The notes: a model not told the origin generated them from the letters alone. A DNA stretch of 7,918 nt from Myxococcota bacterium (GCA_022447545.1 JAKVBI010000044.1:412-8329); one strand, 5' to 3'; positions 1 through 7,027 are shown, counted from the stretch's first letter. Numbers and translations: made by a program.

Positions 1-110
1 CAACCCCGGGGGGGCCCCCCTTATTCTCCCATTCCCCCCCCCCCCCTCGGTGCGCCCCCCCGGGTGGGCCGCCGGGGGGGGGCCGTCCCGGCCCCCCCCG
101 CCCGAACCCA
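1..110. other. G/C homopolymer-rich contig end, probably low-quality sequence
   Basis: This stretch is made almost entirely of runs of C and G, including a 14-base run of C around 36-49, runs of seven or more G, and alternating blocks of G and C. Such texture is not seen anywhere else in the window and is typical of an unreliable read or contig end. An open frame passes through it in phase with the downstream reductase, but the translation is Pro/Gly/Arg-rich low complexity without family resemblance. I treat it as probably artefactual or, less likely, a real GC-rich intergenic segment. Confidence 0.55.
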
Positions 111-358
111 CCACCACCACATCCACCACTTCGTCCCAGCGCTCCGGTCTTTCGGTCAACATCGTCTCCTCCCGGCGAGTCACGCCCAACGCAAGCGCGG
201 GCCCCCTCGGTTCTCATGCTCGAGATCGTCGGGACACGATTGTGCCCTACCAAGCTGGAACTGTGGGAAGCAGGTTCCGAAGACGTGGGATTTCCATCCG
301 GTACCATCGAATCGAACCGCCAGCCGATCCAACCCGTCCCACCCGATGGGGGAGCCCC
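111..358. other. Upstream region without a recognisable gene
   Basis: About 250 bases lie between the low-quality contig end and the start of the reductase. The open frames crossing it on both strands give Arg/Pro/Ser-rich translations with no motif I recognise. A CAC-repeat near 109-128 would read as a His run in one frame but is simple-sequence chance. If the six-gene set is an operon, its promoter could lie here. I see no -35/-10 pair good enough to mark. The only usable signal is the purine-rich stretch just before the reductase ATG. Confidence 0.5.
348..354 (+). promoter_or_regulatory. Probable ribosome binding site of the flavin reductase
   Basis: GGGGGAG lies four bases before the ATG at 359. 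The spacing is a little short, but it is the only purine-rich block near the point where family-like protein sequence begins, so it supports choosing 359 over starts further upstream. Confidence 0.45.
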
Positions 359-2377
359 ATGGCCCAGGGAACAAATCGCTACCCGCATCTTTTGGCGCCA
401 GGCCGCATCGGCGCCATGGAACTTCGCAACCGCATCCTGATGTGCCCCATGGGCGACAACCAGGCCACCTCCGCAGGTTTCGTGACTCCCGAGCAGATCG
501 ACTATTTCGAGGCACGGGCCCGCGGTGGCGCCGCCCTCCTGCTCGTGGGCTCGGTGGGCATCACATTTCCCGAAGGCATCGGCACCCCGAACCAGACCGC
601 CCTCGCCAGTGATGACCACACTCCCGGGATGGCGAAGATGGCCAAGGCCGTACACGCCCACGGTGCCAGGCTGGCGGTTCAGTTGGTTCACAACGGCAAA
701 GCCGCTGTCATGGACATCCGCCAGGGACGTTCCATGTGGGTCCCCTCCGAACCCGTTTCCGCCGAGGCAGACACCTTGTCGGGCATGCTCACCCCAGCGG
801 AGGCCGAGGTGATGGGAACGCCCTATGGCGTCCCGGGTGCCCGAATCGACTACCACGTGATGTCTCACGCAGACATCGCCACCATGGCCGAACACTTCGC
901 AGTAGCGACCGAGCGTGCTCGCGCCGCGGGAGTCGACGGAGTCGAGATCCACGCGGGCCACGGCTACCTGATCGACGAATTTCTCTCCCCCACCAGCAAC
1001 TTCCGAACCGATGCGTATGGAGGCACCGTCGACAACCGGGCGCGATTCCTCGTGGAGGTCCTGGAGGCAATCCGTGAACGGGTCGGCCGGGACTACCCGG
1101 TCTGGTGTCGATTGAACGGAGAGGAATACCTGACTGAAGGAGAAACCCCGGAGGACGCATGCCGCGTCGCCGAATTGGCCGAGGCGGCGGGAGCCGACGC
1201 CTTTCACATGAGCGCCTACGCAGATCCCTCCCAGGCCATCGGCTACACCGAAGCCCACGCGACCCATACCCCGGGTCGTTTCCTCCCCTACGCGGCCGCG
1301 GTGAAAGCGCGAGTCGGCGTTCCGGTCATCGCCGTAGGCCGAATTTCCCCGCAACTGGCGGAGCAGACCCTGTCCCGAGGCAATGCGGATTTCGTCGCCA
1401 TGGGCCGCGCCCTCATCGCCGACCCCGAACTCCCCAACAAATTGGCAGCGGGTGCAGCCGAACGAGTGCGTCCCTGTGCGTACCACTATCGCTGCATCGG
1501 ACGGATCTTCCTCAGTTCGAGTGTCGCTTGCGTCGTCAACCCCCGCACGGGTCGAGAAAGTGAACTCGCCATCAGCACCACCTCGCAATCCCGACAGGTG
1601 CTGGTGGTGGGTGGCGGGCCCGCAGGTCTCGAGGTCGCCCGCATCAGCGCGCGCCGCGGACATTCGGTCACACTCATCGACGCGCGCACGGTCCTGGGTG
1701 GACGTTTCACCTTGGCTGCCCGAACTGCAGAACCCAACGCCGAGGTGTTGCGCTGGCTGGTGGATGAAGTGACCCGCCTGGGCGTCGAAGTCCGCCTGGG
1801 CCAAACGGTGGACGCCCAACACCCAGACGTATCCTGGGCCGATTGTGTGGTCGTCGCCACCGGAGCGTCGTGGTCCCAACCGCGCTGCCCGGGTTCCCAA
1901 CGGCCCCACGTCCACACCGTGGACGAACTCCCGGGCTGGCTCGAAGCAGCGACACCCGACGAGAACGTGGTGGTCTTGGGCGGTGATCTGCCCGGCCTCG
2001 CGATCGCGACCTACGCACGCAAAAGGGCAGCGAACGTGACGGTCCTCGAGCAGACCAACGTCTTCGCCACCTCAAACGGACTGCCCGGCCGCTGGCGTCA
2101 CGTCCACGAGGCCCAGGGCCGCGGGATTCTTTTGGTTCCGGGCGCCCAAAGCATCGAAATCACCGCCCAGGAAGTAGGCTGGCGGGACGAGAGCGGAGTG
2201 CATCGCAGCATTCCGGCCGATCGGGTGCTGATCACCGACGGCGCGCGCCCGGACACCGGTCTGCTGCAAGCGCTGGCGGCCAAAGGAGTCGAAGCGCACG
2301 CAGTGGGTGACTGCCGCTCGGTCGAACTTCTGGAGGGCGCCATGCGAGACGCCGCCGAACTGGGCGTCCGCCTCTGA
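359..2377 (+). CDS. FadH-like NADH:flavin oxidoreductase (OYE barrel plus FAD/NAD(P) domain)
   Basis: This 672-residue protein belongs to the fused Old Yellow Enzyme family that includes 2,4-dienoyl-CoA reductase and bacterial enoate/steroid enone reductases, and it is close to the usual length (about 650-690). These soluble enzymes pass electrons from NAD(P)H via FAD and a 4Fe-4S cluster to FMN, which reduces an activated C=C bond. Residues 1-365 form the FMN barrel: QLVHNG at 108-113, HAGHGYLIDEF from 198 with the likely proton-donor Tyr203, and FMN-phosphate elements around G327-R328 and G349-R350. The cluster segment is Cys373, His376, Cys379, Cys391, with His where a Cys is usual. The FAD fold starts with GGGPAG at 418-423 and ends with GD at 650-651. 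The second nucleotide fold reads GGDLPG at 541-546, with Asp instead of the third Gly. The frame stays open back to base 50, but the extra 103 residues are low complexity. The start at 359 has a purine-rich RBS and begins family-like sequence. The substrate is unknown; dienoyl-CoA is only one option. Confidence 0.9.
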   Translation: MAQGTNRYPHLLAPGRIGAMELRNRILMCPMGDNQATSAGFVTPEQIDYFEARARGGAALLLVGSVGITFPEGIGTPNQTALASDDHTPGMAKMAKAVHAHGARLAVQLVHNGKAAVMDIRQGRSMWVPSEPVSAEADTLSGMLTPAEAEVMGTPYGVPGARIDYHVMSHADIATMAEHFAVATERARAAGVDGVEIHAGHGYLIDEFLSPTSNFRTDAYGGTVDNRARFLVEVLEAIRERVGRDYPVWCRLNGEEYLTEGETPEDACRVAELAEAAGADAFHMSAYADPSQAIGYTEAHATHTPGRFLPYAAAVKARVGVPVIAVGRISPQLAEQTLSRGNADFVAMGRALIADPELPNKLAAGAAERVRPCAYHYRCIGRIFLSSSVACVVNPRTGRESELAISTTSQSRQVLVVGGGPAGLEVARISARRGHSVTLIDARTVLGGRFTLAARTAEPNAEVLRWLVDEVTRLGVEVRLGQTVDAQHPDVSWADCVVVATGASWSQPRCPGSQRPHVHTVDELPGWLEAATPDENVVVLGGDLPGLAIATYARKRAANVTVLEQTNVFATSNGLPGRWRHVHEAQGRGILLVPGAQSIEITAQEVGWRDESGVHRSIPADRVLITDGARPDTGLLQALAAKGVEAHAVGDCRSVELLEGAMRDAAELGVRL

Positions 2378-2470
2378 ACCAAACTTTCTCCGATCGCAAT
2401 CCTGGCCTTGCGTTAGATTCAGCGCGGGCCGACGGTGGCCATACGACGCGACCCGCACGAGGATGTCCCC
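2378..2470. other. Intergenic gap between reductase and P450
   Basis: These 93 bases hold the P450 ribosome binding site and a weak inverted repeat, CGCAA (2395-2399) and TTGCG (2408-2412), separated by eight bases. There is no T-run after it, so I do not call a terminator. The gap is large enough for a promoter, but none is convincing. Confidence 0.4.
2459..2463 (+). promoter_or_regulatory. Ribosome binding site deciding the P450 start
   Basis: GAGGA lies seven bases before the ATG at 2471. This is ideal spacing and favours 2471 over the in-frame GTG at 2435, which has no comparable purine block in front. Confidence 0.6.
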
Positions 2471-3679
2471 ATGTTCGACTATGACCCCCTGGATCCCCGG
2501 GTCCTCGAAGACCCCTTTCCCTTTTATCGAAGGCTACGCGACGAGGCACCGGCCTACTACTCCAAGAAATACAACACCTGGTTCCTGTCGAGATTCGAAG
2601 ACATCTGGGCCGCCGAACGAGACTTCAAACACTTCACCATCGTGAACGGACAAATGCCTTCGCAGATTCTCGGATTCGAAGAATTCGACTCCGATCAAGC
2701 GGAGGTCGAGTTCGGTGACTCGCCAGCCAGCCTCGACCCCCCTCGACACACACACCTTCGCGCCGCTCTGACTTCGGCGTTTCGCCCCAGTGCCGCCCAA
2801 GCTCTCGAAGCCCGCACACGAGAACTCGTTCGTGGGTTCATCGACGAGTTCATCGATCGCGGCGAAGCCGACGTCGTCCTCGACCTCGCTATGCGAACCA
2901 GTGTGCGCATTGCCTCGACCCTCATCGGTCTACCTCTGGACATGGCTGATTGGTTTGTCGAGCGGGTCAATGCCATGTTCATTCGTGACGAAACCGGCTG
3001 GCAGCGAACCGATGATGGAATGGCCGGGGTTCTCGAACTGCACGCATTCCTGGCCGAGTTCATTGCCGAACGTCGTCGGCGCGGGGGATCTTCCGATGAC
3101 GCCATCGACAGGCTCCTCAACGCAAAAATTCAGGGGGAGAGCCTGAGCGACAAGGATTGCCTCTCAACGATTTCACTGCTGTTGGTCGGGGGAACAGAAA
3201 CCCTTCCCAAGGCGTTCTCCGGTGCCGTCTACCGTCTGGGCAAACACCCCGATCAGCGCTCTGCCTGTGTAGAGAACCCTTCCCTCGTTCCATCAGCCTT
3301 TCAGGAGGCCCTGCGGATGGACATGCCCACCCAGATGCTGGGCCGGTTCGTGGCGAAGACCTGGGAGATCCACGGGCAGAGTCTCGAGCCCGGCCAGGGA
3401 GTGCTCTTTCTCTGGGCTTCGGCCAATCGCGACGACCGCGAGTTTCCCGACCCCGACCGGTTCGACATCCAGCGACAAGCTCCGCGCATCCTGACCTTCG
3501 GCGCGGGTCCACACATGTGTCTCGGAGCCCATGTAGCCCGCATGGAGGGAGAGGTCATGCTCCAGGAGCTCCTCGCGCGTGTGCCCGAATACGAGCTTCT
3601 CATGGACGATGCAGTCCAGATGCGGTCCGAAGTGTTTCGAGGCTACGTATCCCTGCCGATCCGTTTCCCCACGACCTGA
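2471..3679 (+). CDS. Cytochrome P450 (soluble bacterial type)
   Basis: This 402-residue protein has the usual length of a soluble bacterial P450, a heme monooxygenase that hydroxylates or otherwise oxidises a substrate using O2 and electrons from a ferredoxin system. It has no membrane anchor. In order: a typical N-terminus (MFDYDPLDPRVLEDPFPFYR), DPPRHTHLR at 89-97 (C-helix region contacting heme), the I-helix oxygen-activation motif GGTET at 240-244 with the acid-alcohol pair Glu243-Thr244, the K-helix ExxR as EALR at 279-282, NRDD followed by FPDPDRF in the meander, and the heme loop FGAGPHMCLG at 343-352 with Cys350 as iron ligand. All catalytic hallmarks are intact. The in-frame GTG at 2435 would add 12 residues, but ATG 2471 has the better ribosome binding site and matches the family start. 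No ferredoxin or ferredoxin reductase gene is in the window, so redox partners must be elsewhere or beyond the edges. The substrate is unknown; the neighbours suggest a steroid-, terpenoid- or fatty-acid-like compound. Confidence 0.95.
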   Translation: MFDYDPLDPRVLEDPFPFYRRLRDEAPAYYSKKYNTWFLSRFEDIWAAERDFKHFTIVNGQMPSQILGFEEFDSDQAEVEFGDSPASLDPPRHTHLRAALTSAFRPSAAQALEARTRELVRGFIDEFIDRGEADVVLDLAMRTSVRIASTLIGLPLDMADWFVERVNAMFIRDETGWQRTDDGMAGVLELHAFLAEFIAERRRRGGSSDDAIDRLLNAKIQGESLSDKDCLSTISLLLVGGTETLPKAFSGAVYRLGKHPDQRSACVENPSLVPSAFQEALRMDMPTQMLGRFVAKTWEIHGQSLEPGQGVLFLWASANRDDREFPDPDRFDIQRQAPRILTFGAGPHMCLGAHVARMEGEVMLQELLARVPEYELLMDDAVQMRSEVFRGYVSLPIRFPTT

Positions 3680-3770
3680 AGCAACCCGAGACCCCCGGGA
3701 TTCCACAGCTTCGAACCCCCGAGTGGTACATTGCACCCCGGATTCCACCCGTCGATTCCGAGAACCGACC
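3680..3770. other. Intergenic gap between P450 and DUF1214 gene
   Basis: These 91 bases contain a repeated GGATTCCAC element (annotated separately) and only a weak ribosome binding site, GAGAA at 3760-3764, six bases before the next ATG. I see no hairpin with a T-run, so no terminator is called. An internal promoter for the downstream genes is possible but not shown. Confidence 0.4.
3698..3748. repeat. Short direct repeat GGATTCCAC, two copies
   Basis: GGATTCCAC occurs at 3698-3706 and again at 3740-3748, 42 bases apart start to start, and both copies are preceded by a C-run plus G. The core GATTCC recurs a third time at 3754-3759. Copies 42 bases apart would sit on the same face of the helix, as regulator half-sites sometimes do. 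The elements are short, however, and chance is a real alternative in GC-rich DNA. Confidence 0.3.
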
Positions 3771-4874
3771 ATGAGCCACCCTCGAAACCCCACAAACCCC
3801 TTGGACGAAAACGTCTGGGACGCCTTTTGCGACCAACTCAAACGCGCTGGGCGCCTCGTCCTGGACAGCGCTCCCGATGACGCCTTCGATCGGGCAGAGG
3901 GGCTTCGTTACGTCGGGAGGATCGCCGGCCACGCCCTCCAAAGTTTCATCGAGGACAGCGATCCCGCCAATCCGAGCATCGCTGGCCTACCCAAACTCGG
4001 CGGTGACAACCCGGACTACGTCTATGCCAGCGCTCCGCTTTCAAGCGAATACGAATACCGGCTCTGGGGCAATCGTGGGGAGACGAGCTTTCTGGGCTTC
4101 GGCACCTACCAGGGCGACGTCGGCACTGCCGAGGGACTCAAACTCAGCGGATACCTCGAAGGCGCCGACCTCGAGAGCGACGACACCGGAAATTTCGAAA
4201 TCCGCATTTCGTGCAACGAACAGCCCGGCAACTGGTTGCCCATGCAACCCGGCAGCCGACAGTTGATGGTGCGCCAATCGGTTCGCGATCGGCGCACCCA
4301 ACGTCTCGCCGAATTTGAAATCGAACGCCTGGGCGCGGTCGATGCCCCTCCAGCCCTGGACCCTGAGGTCTACGGCCAACAAATCGAGCGCGCGGGACAG
4401 TACGTCCATGGCGCCATCTCGCAGTTCCTCGAATGGACCAATCACTACGCGGCACGCCCGAATCAAGTTCTCAAACTGGACGAGGCCCTCGCTTCCAATG
4501 CCCAGGGGGATCCCAGCACCCACTACTACCTGGGGTACTACGAATTGAGACCCGGAGAAGCGCTACAGATCGACCTCACCCCGCCCGAGTGTGAGTACTG
4601 GAATCTTCAACTGTGCAACCATTGGTTGGAGTCCCTTGATTTCCGCCACCACGACGTGAACGTAAACCATCACAATGCCGTGGCGGACCCTCAGGGCTGC
4701 GTTCGCATTCTGGCCGCCCCCAACGACCCCGGGCTCCCCAATTGGCTCGACACTGCGGGACACCAGCGCGGCTGTATCGTGCTGCGCCAAATCGGCACGT
4801 CCACTCCCAACGATCCAGTCTGCCAGGTGGTGTCCTCATCGGGGCTCGGACCCGGCAAAGTAGGCGTGACATGA
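3771..4874 (+). CDS. DUF1214 domain-containing protein of unknown function
   Basis: This 367-residue protein has no signal peptide or membrane segment that I can see, so it is probably cytoplasmic. The C-terminal half carries what I recognise as a DUF1214-type pattern: HYYLGYYELRPGEAL from 251, a P-x-C-x-YWN-x-QL block at 272-281, NHWLESLD at 283-290, and DPGLPNWLDTAGHQRG at 319-334. The N-terminal half (residues 13-240) resembles the all-helical lead-in plus a beta-rich middle often found in these proteins. No catalytic function is established for the family, and I assign none. Conserved Trp, His and Asp residues in 275-335 might form a ligand pocket. The frame is open upstream to 3579, but that part overlaps the P450 gene in another phase, so I start at ATG 3771. 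Its TGA overlaps the ATG of the sulfotransferase gene by four bases (ATGA), so the two proteins are probably made together and may act on the same molecule. Confidence 0.75.
   Translation: MSHPRNPTNPLDENVWDAFCDQLKRAGRLVLDSAPDDAFDRAEGLRYVGRIAGHALQSFIEDSDPANPSIAGLPKLGGDNPDYVYASAPLSSEYEYRLWGNRGETSFLGFGTYQGDVGTAEGLKLSGYLEGADLESDDTGNFEIRISCNEQPGNWLPMQPGSRQLMVRQSVRDRRTQRLAEFEIERLGAVDAPPALDPEVYGQQIERAGQYVHGAISQFLEWTNHYAARPNQVLKLDEALASNAQGDPSTHYYLGYYELRPGEALQIDLTPPECEYWNLQLCNHWLESLDFRHHDVNVNHHNAVADPQGCVRILAAPNDPGLPNWLDTAGHQRGCIVLRQIGTSTPNDPVCQVVSSSGLGPGKVGVT
4859..4874 (+). promoter_or_regulatory. Coupled stop/start (ATGA) with weak RBS before the sulfotransferase
   Basis: AGTAGG at 4859-4864 sits six bases before the ATG at 4871, and the ATGA at 4871-4874 holds both this start and the TGA of the DUF1214 gene. 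This arrangement is the usual sign of translational coupling: ribosomes ending the first gene restart at the second. Confidence 0.65.
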
Positions 4875-6139
4875 GCCAGGCTCCCTCGGACCGACGCAGC
4901 CAATGGGTTCCCCGCCCTCGCCCCCAATGGCTGCAACAAATGAATGACGAAGGGCGAGCACTCGACCTGCGGGGCGTGGTTCCTCTCGACGAGGAATCCC
5001 TCCTGCACACCGCTGCCCAGAACACCGGGCTCGAAGACTTCGGGGAAGAGGATTGGCGTGAGCCCTTCCGCATTCTGCTCCGGTCCATCGACGAAGAGGC
5101 GAATCTCAACCTCATGGGCCGGCTCTATACCCGCTCGGACCTACTGATTCACTTGGAGGGACGCCTCCGGGTCATCGATTGGTACAAGCGAAATCCGCAG
5201 GTCGAAGACGAGGTGATCGAGGCTCCCGTCTTCGTTACCGGACTCCCCCGTTCGGGAACGACCATCATGCAGGAAATCCTCGGCGCAGACCCCGGATCCC
5301 GGACCGTCAAGATGTGGGAAGCAAAATACCCATGCCCTCCACCGAAAGCCGACGATCCCGCCCCCGACCCACGCATCGCGCGCGCCGAGGCGTTGACGGC
5401 TCTTCAGGATCACATCACCCCGGAGTGGGCGAGCATGCACAAAGTCGGAGGCGACCTTCCGGTGGAGTGCATCGAGTTCACCTACTCCTCCTTCGTATCC
5501 GATGCCTTCTCGGCCTCCTTCCAGGTTCCCACCTACTCGGCCTACGTGGCCAATCGCGATGCAGGCGACGCTTTCCGTTGGCACCGAAGAATCCTCAAAC
5601 TCCTCCAGTCGGCTTGGCGCCCCGAACGGTGGCTCCTCAAGGGACCCACCCACATTCCACACCTCCCCACGCTGTTCGAAACCTATCCTGACGCGAGGAT
5701 CGTGCTGATGCTGCGAGATCCCGTAAAGGCCCTGGCCTCGGTGGTCGACGTCTGCGGTACGCTTTTCTGGATGCGATCGGACGATCCCTTCTCGGGAGAC
5801 TCCTATGGCCATTTCCTCAGCGCCGACCCCGTGGTGGCCAACCTCGAGCAAATGATCGCTTGGATCGAAGACGGTGTGATTCCGGGCGATCGCATCCAAC
5901 CCGTTCGCTATCTCGACTTCTTCGCCGATCCCGCCTCGGAAATTCGCAAACTCTACTCGGGCCTGGACCTTCCCCTAACGGCCGAAGCCGAGAGAAGCAT
6001 GCTGAGCTACATCGACGAAAAGCCCAAGGGGAAGTTCGGGGAACACGACTACGAGACCGGTGAGGAGTCCCGGATCGCCGAAGATCGTGGCAAATTCAAG
6101 CACTTCCAGGACTATTTCAGGATTCCAGACGAACTCTGA
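4871..6139 (+). CDS. Sulfotransferase family protein (PAPS-dependent type)
   Basis: This 422-residue cytoplasmic protein has the P-loop-like fold of PAPS sulfotransferases, which move a sulfo group from 3'-phosphoadenylyl sulfate to a hydroxyl or amine. The 5'-phosphosulfate loop is intact as FVTGLPRSGTT at 121-131 after a beta strand. W-x-L-K-G-P-x-H at 254-261 is the typical central segment with Lys257. The 3'-phosphate site follows a strand (ARIVLMLRDP) with Arg282 and Ser290 in RDPVKALAS. Residues 1-115 form a helical lead-in seen in the long bacterial members of this group (about 380-430 residues), many of which lie in lipid or steroid gene sets. The start at 4871 overlaps the previous stop; in-frame sequence before it belongs to the shadow of the upstream gene. 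The SDR gene begins nine bases after its stop. The acceptor is unknown. Some bacterial homologues may not be true sulfotransferases, so the reaction is inferred from motifs. Confidence 0.88.
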   Translation: MSQAPSDRRSQWVPRPRPQWLQQMNDEGRALDLRGVVPLDEESLLHTAAQNTGLEDFGEEDWREPFRILLRSIDEEANLNLMGRLYTRSDLLIHLEGRLRVIDWYKRNPQVEDEVIEAPVFVTGLPRSGTTIMQEILGADPGSRTVKMWEAKYPCPPPKADDPAPDPRIARAEALTALQDHITPEWASMHKVGGDLPVECIEFTYSSFVSDAFSASFQVPTYSAYVANRDAGDAFRWHRRILKLLQSAWRPERWLLKGPTHIPHLPTLFETYPDARIVLMLRDPVKALASVVDVCGTLFWMRSDDPFSGDSYGHFLSADPVVANLEQMIAWIEDGVIPGDRIQPVRYLDFFADPASEIRKLYSGLDLPLTAEAERSMLSYIDEKPKGKFGEHDYETGEESRIAEDRGKFKHFQDYFRIPDEL

Positions 6140-6142
6140 GGA
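6138..6142 (+). promoter_or_regulatory. Ribosome binding site of the SDR gene, inside the upstream stop
   Basis: GAGGA begins in the TGA stop of the sulfotransferase gene and lies six bases before the ATG at 6149. A strong site at near-ideal spacing fixes this start and links translation of the two genes. Confidence 0.65.
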
Positions 6143-6148
6143 AAACCC

Positions 6149-6982
6149 ATGATTCGAGAATTTGAGGGCCGTGTGGCGGTCGTGACCGGAGCGGCCAGCG
6201 GTATTGGAGCCGCCCTGGCCCACGCTTGTGTCGAGCGCGGGATGAAAATCGTTGCGGCGGACATCGATGCGGCGGGAGCCGAGGCCACTGCGCAGCGTCT
6301 GGGCGAGAGCGCCGTGGCCCATACCGTCGACGTCGCAGACCCACACTCCGTGAGCGCCCTGGCCGATGCGTCCTTCGCACGCTGGGGTCAGGTCGACCTC
6401 CTCTTCAACAACGCCGGCGTTTTTCAGGGCGGGCTGACCTGGGAACGAAGCGTGGAGGACTGGGAGTGGACACTGGGCGTCAACGTCTACGGCATCATTC
6501 ACGGAATTCGAAACTTCGTGCCGCGAATGATCGCCCAGGAAACACCCGGACACGTAGTCAACACGGCCAGCGTAGCGGCCTTTGTCGGGGGCCCGGCCTC
6601 GGGCCCGTACGTGGTATCCAAGTGCGCCGCACTGTCTCTCTCGGAATGCCTGGCCTGGGATCTTCAAGCGGCGAACTCTAAAATTGGTGCCTCCGTACTG
6701 ACCCCCAGCGCCTTCGACACCGAAATCGCAGGAACAGCGCGGGTGCGGCCCGCCTCCTTTGGCACGGACTCGACCCCCGATGGCAAGGCGACGGCCGAAA
6801 CTCTCAGTGGCATGTTGGCCGACCGCGGGGCTCCCCCTGAAGAAATCATTCCGCCGGTTTTCGAAGCCATCGAATCCGGAACCTTTCTGATCGCCACCAA
6901 ACCGAGCTACCGAGCCCAGATCCAGAACAGATTCGATGCCCTGATGGAGCGTAAACTGCCGGGGCTCATGGAAGTCGATTGA
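6149..6982 (+). CDS. Classical short-chain dehydrogenase/reductase (SDR)
   Basis: This 277-residue cytoplasmic oxidoreductase interconverts an alcohol and a ketone with a nicotinamide cofactor. All classical SDR marks are present: TGAASGIG at 13-20 (cofactor loop), Asp38 at the end of the second strand (VAADID), which favours NAD(H) over NADP(H), DV at 61-62, NNAG at 87-90, and the catalytic set Asn112 (VNVYG), Ser141, Tyr154 and Lys158 (YVVSK). After the active site the usual PG motif is replaced by TPSAFDTEI at 185-193. The C-terminal 70 residues form the variable substrate lid. The length is normal for the classical group (about 250-280). It starts nine bases after the sulfotransferase gene and is surely in its transcript. 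The substrate cannot be assigned; with a P450 nearby, an obvious idea is a hydroxyl introduced by the P450, but that is inference. Confidence 0.94.
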   Translation: MIREFEGRVAVVTGAASGIGAALAHACVERGMKIVAADIDAAGAEATAQRLGESAVAHTVDVADPHSVSALADASFARWGQVDLLFNNAGVFQGGLTWERSVEDWEWTLGVNVYGIIHGIRNFVPRMIAQETPGHVVNTASVAAFVGGPASGPYVVSKCAALSLSECLAWDLQAANSKIGASVLTPSAFDTEIAGTARVRPASFGTDSTPDGKATAETLSGMLADRGAPPEEIIPPVFEAIESGTFLIATKPSYRAQIQNRFDALMERKLPGLMEVD

Positions 6983-7002
6983 CCTGACGTCCACCCCCAC
7001 TT

Positions 7003-7020
7003 GCGAGGCTTCAGCCTCGC
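7003..7020 (+). other. Perfect 7-bp hairpin between SDR and amidohydrolase genes
   Basis: GCGAGGC (7003-7009), loop TTCA, then GCCTCGC (7014-7020) is a perfect, very GC-rich stem with a four-base loop. It is followed by GACCGAGAGG and not by Ts, so it is not a standard intrinsic terminator. It ends seven bases before the AGGAG ribosome binding site of the next gene. A role in mRNA end protection, processing or partial attenuation between the two genes is possible; this is inference from structure and position. Confidence 0.6.
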
Positions 7021-7027
7021 GACCGAG

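Noticed and set aside
109-128. CAC-repeat reading as a run of His in one frame
   Set aside because: A His-tag-like string was considered (vector trace), but it is interrupted, has no vector sequence around it and sits beside the low-quality end. Simple sequence is enough to explain it.
50-358. N-terminal extension of the flavin reductase
   Set aside because: The frame is open, but its translation is low-complexity Pro/Arg/Thr sequence crossing the suspect contig end. The family-like protein and an RBS begin at 359.
2395-2412. Inverted repeat CGCAA/TTGCG after the reductase gene as a terminator
   Set aside because: The stem has only five pairs and an eight-base loop, and no T-run follows it.
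2408-2419. Possible promoter around TTGCGTTAGATT
   Set aside because: TAGATT resembles a -10 box, but no -35 element is found at suitable spacing. This cannot be separated from chance.
2435-2470. GTG start at 2435 for the P450
   Set aside because: It would add 12 residues without family similarity. The ATG at 2471 has GAGGA at seven bases and begins with a typical P450 N-terminus.
5141-5899. Long open frame on the - strand (252 codons) opposite the sulfotransferase gene
   Set aside because: It is opposite an intact, motif-bearing gene and has no family resemblance of its own.
5975-7000. Long open frame on the - strand (341 codons) opposite the SDR gene
   Set aside because: It lies wholly opposite a gene with complete SDR motifs, and its translation has no recognisable domain. 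Such antisense frames are common in high-GC DNA.
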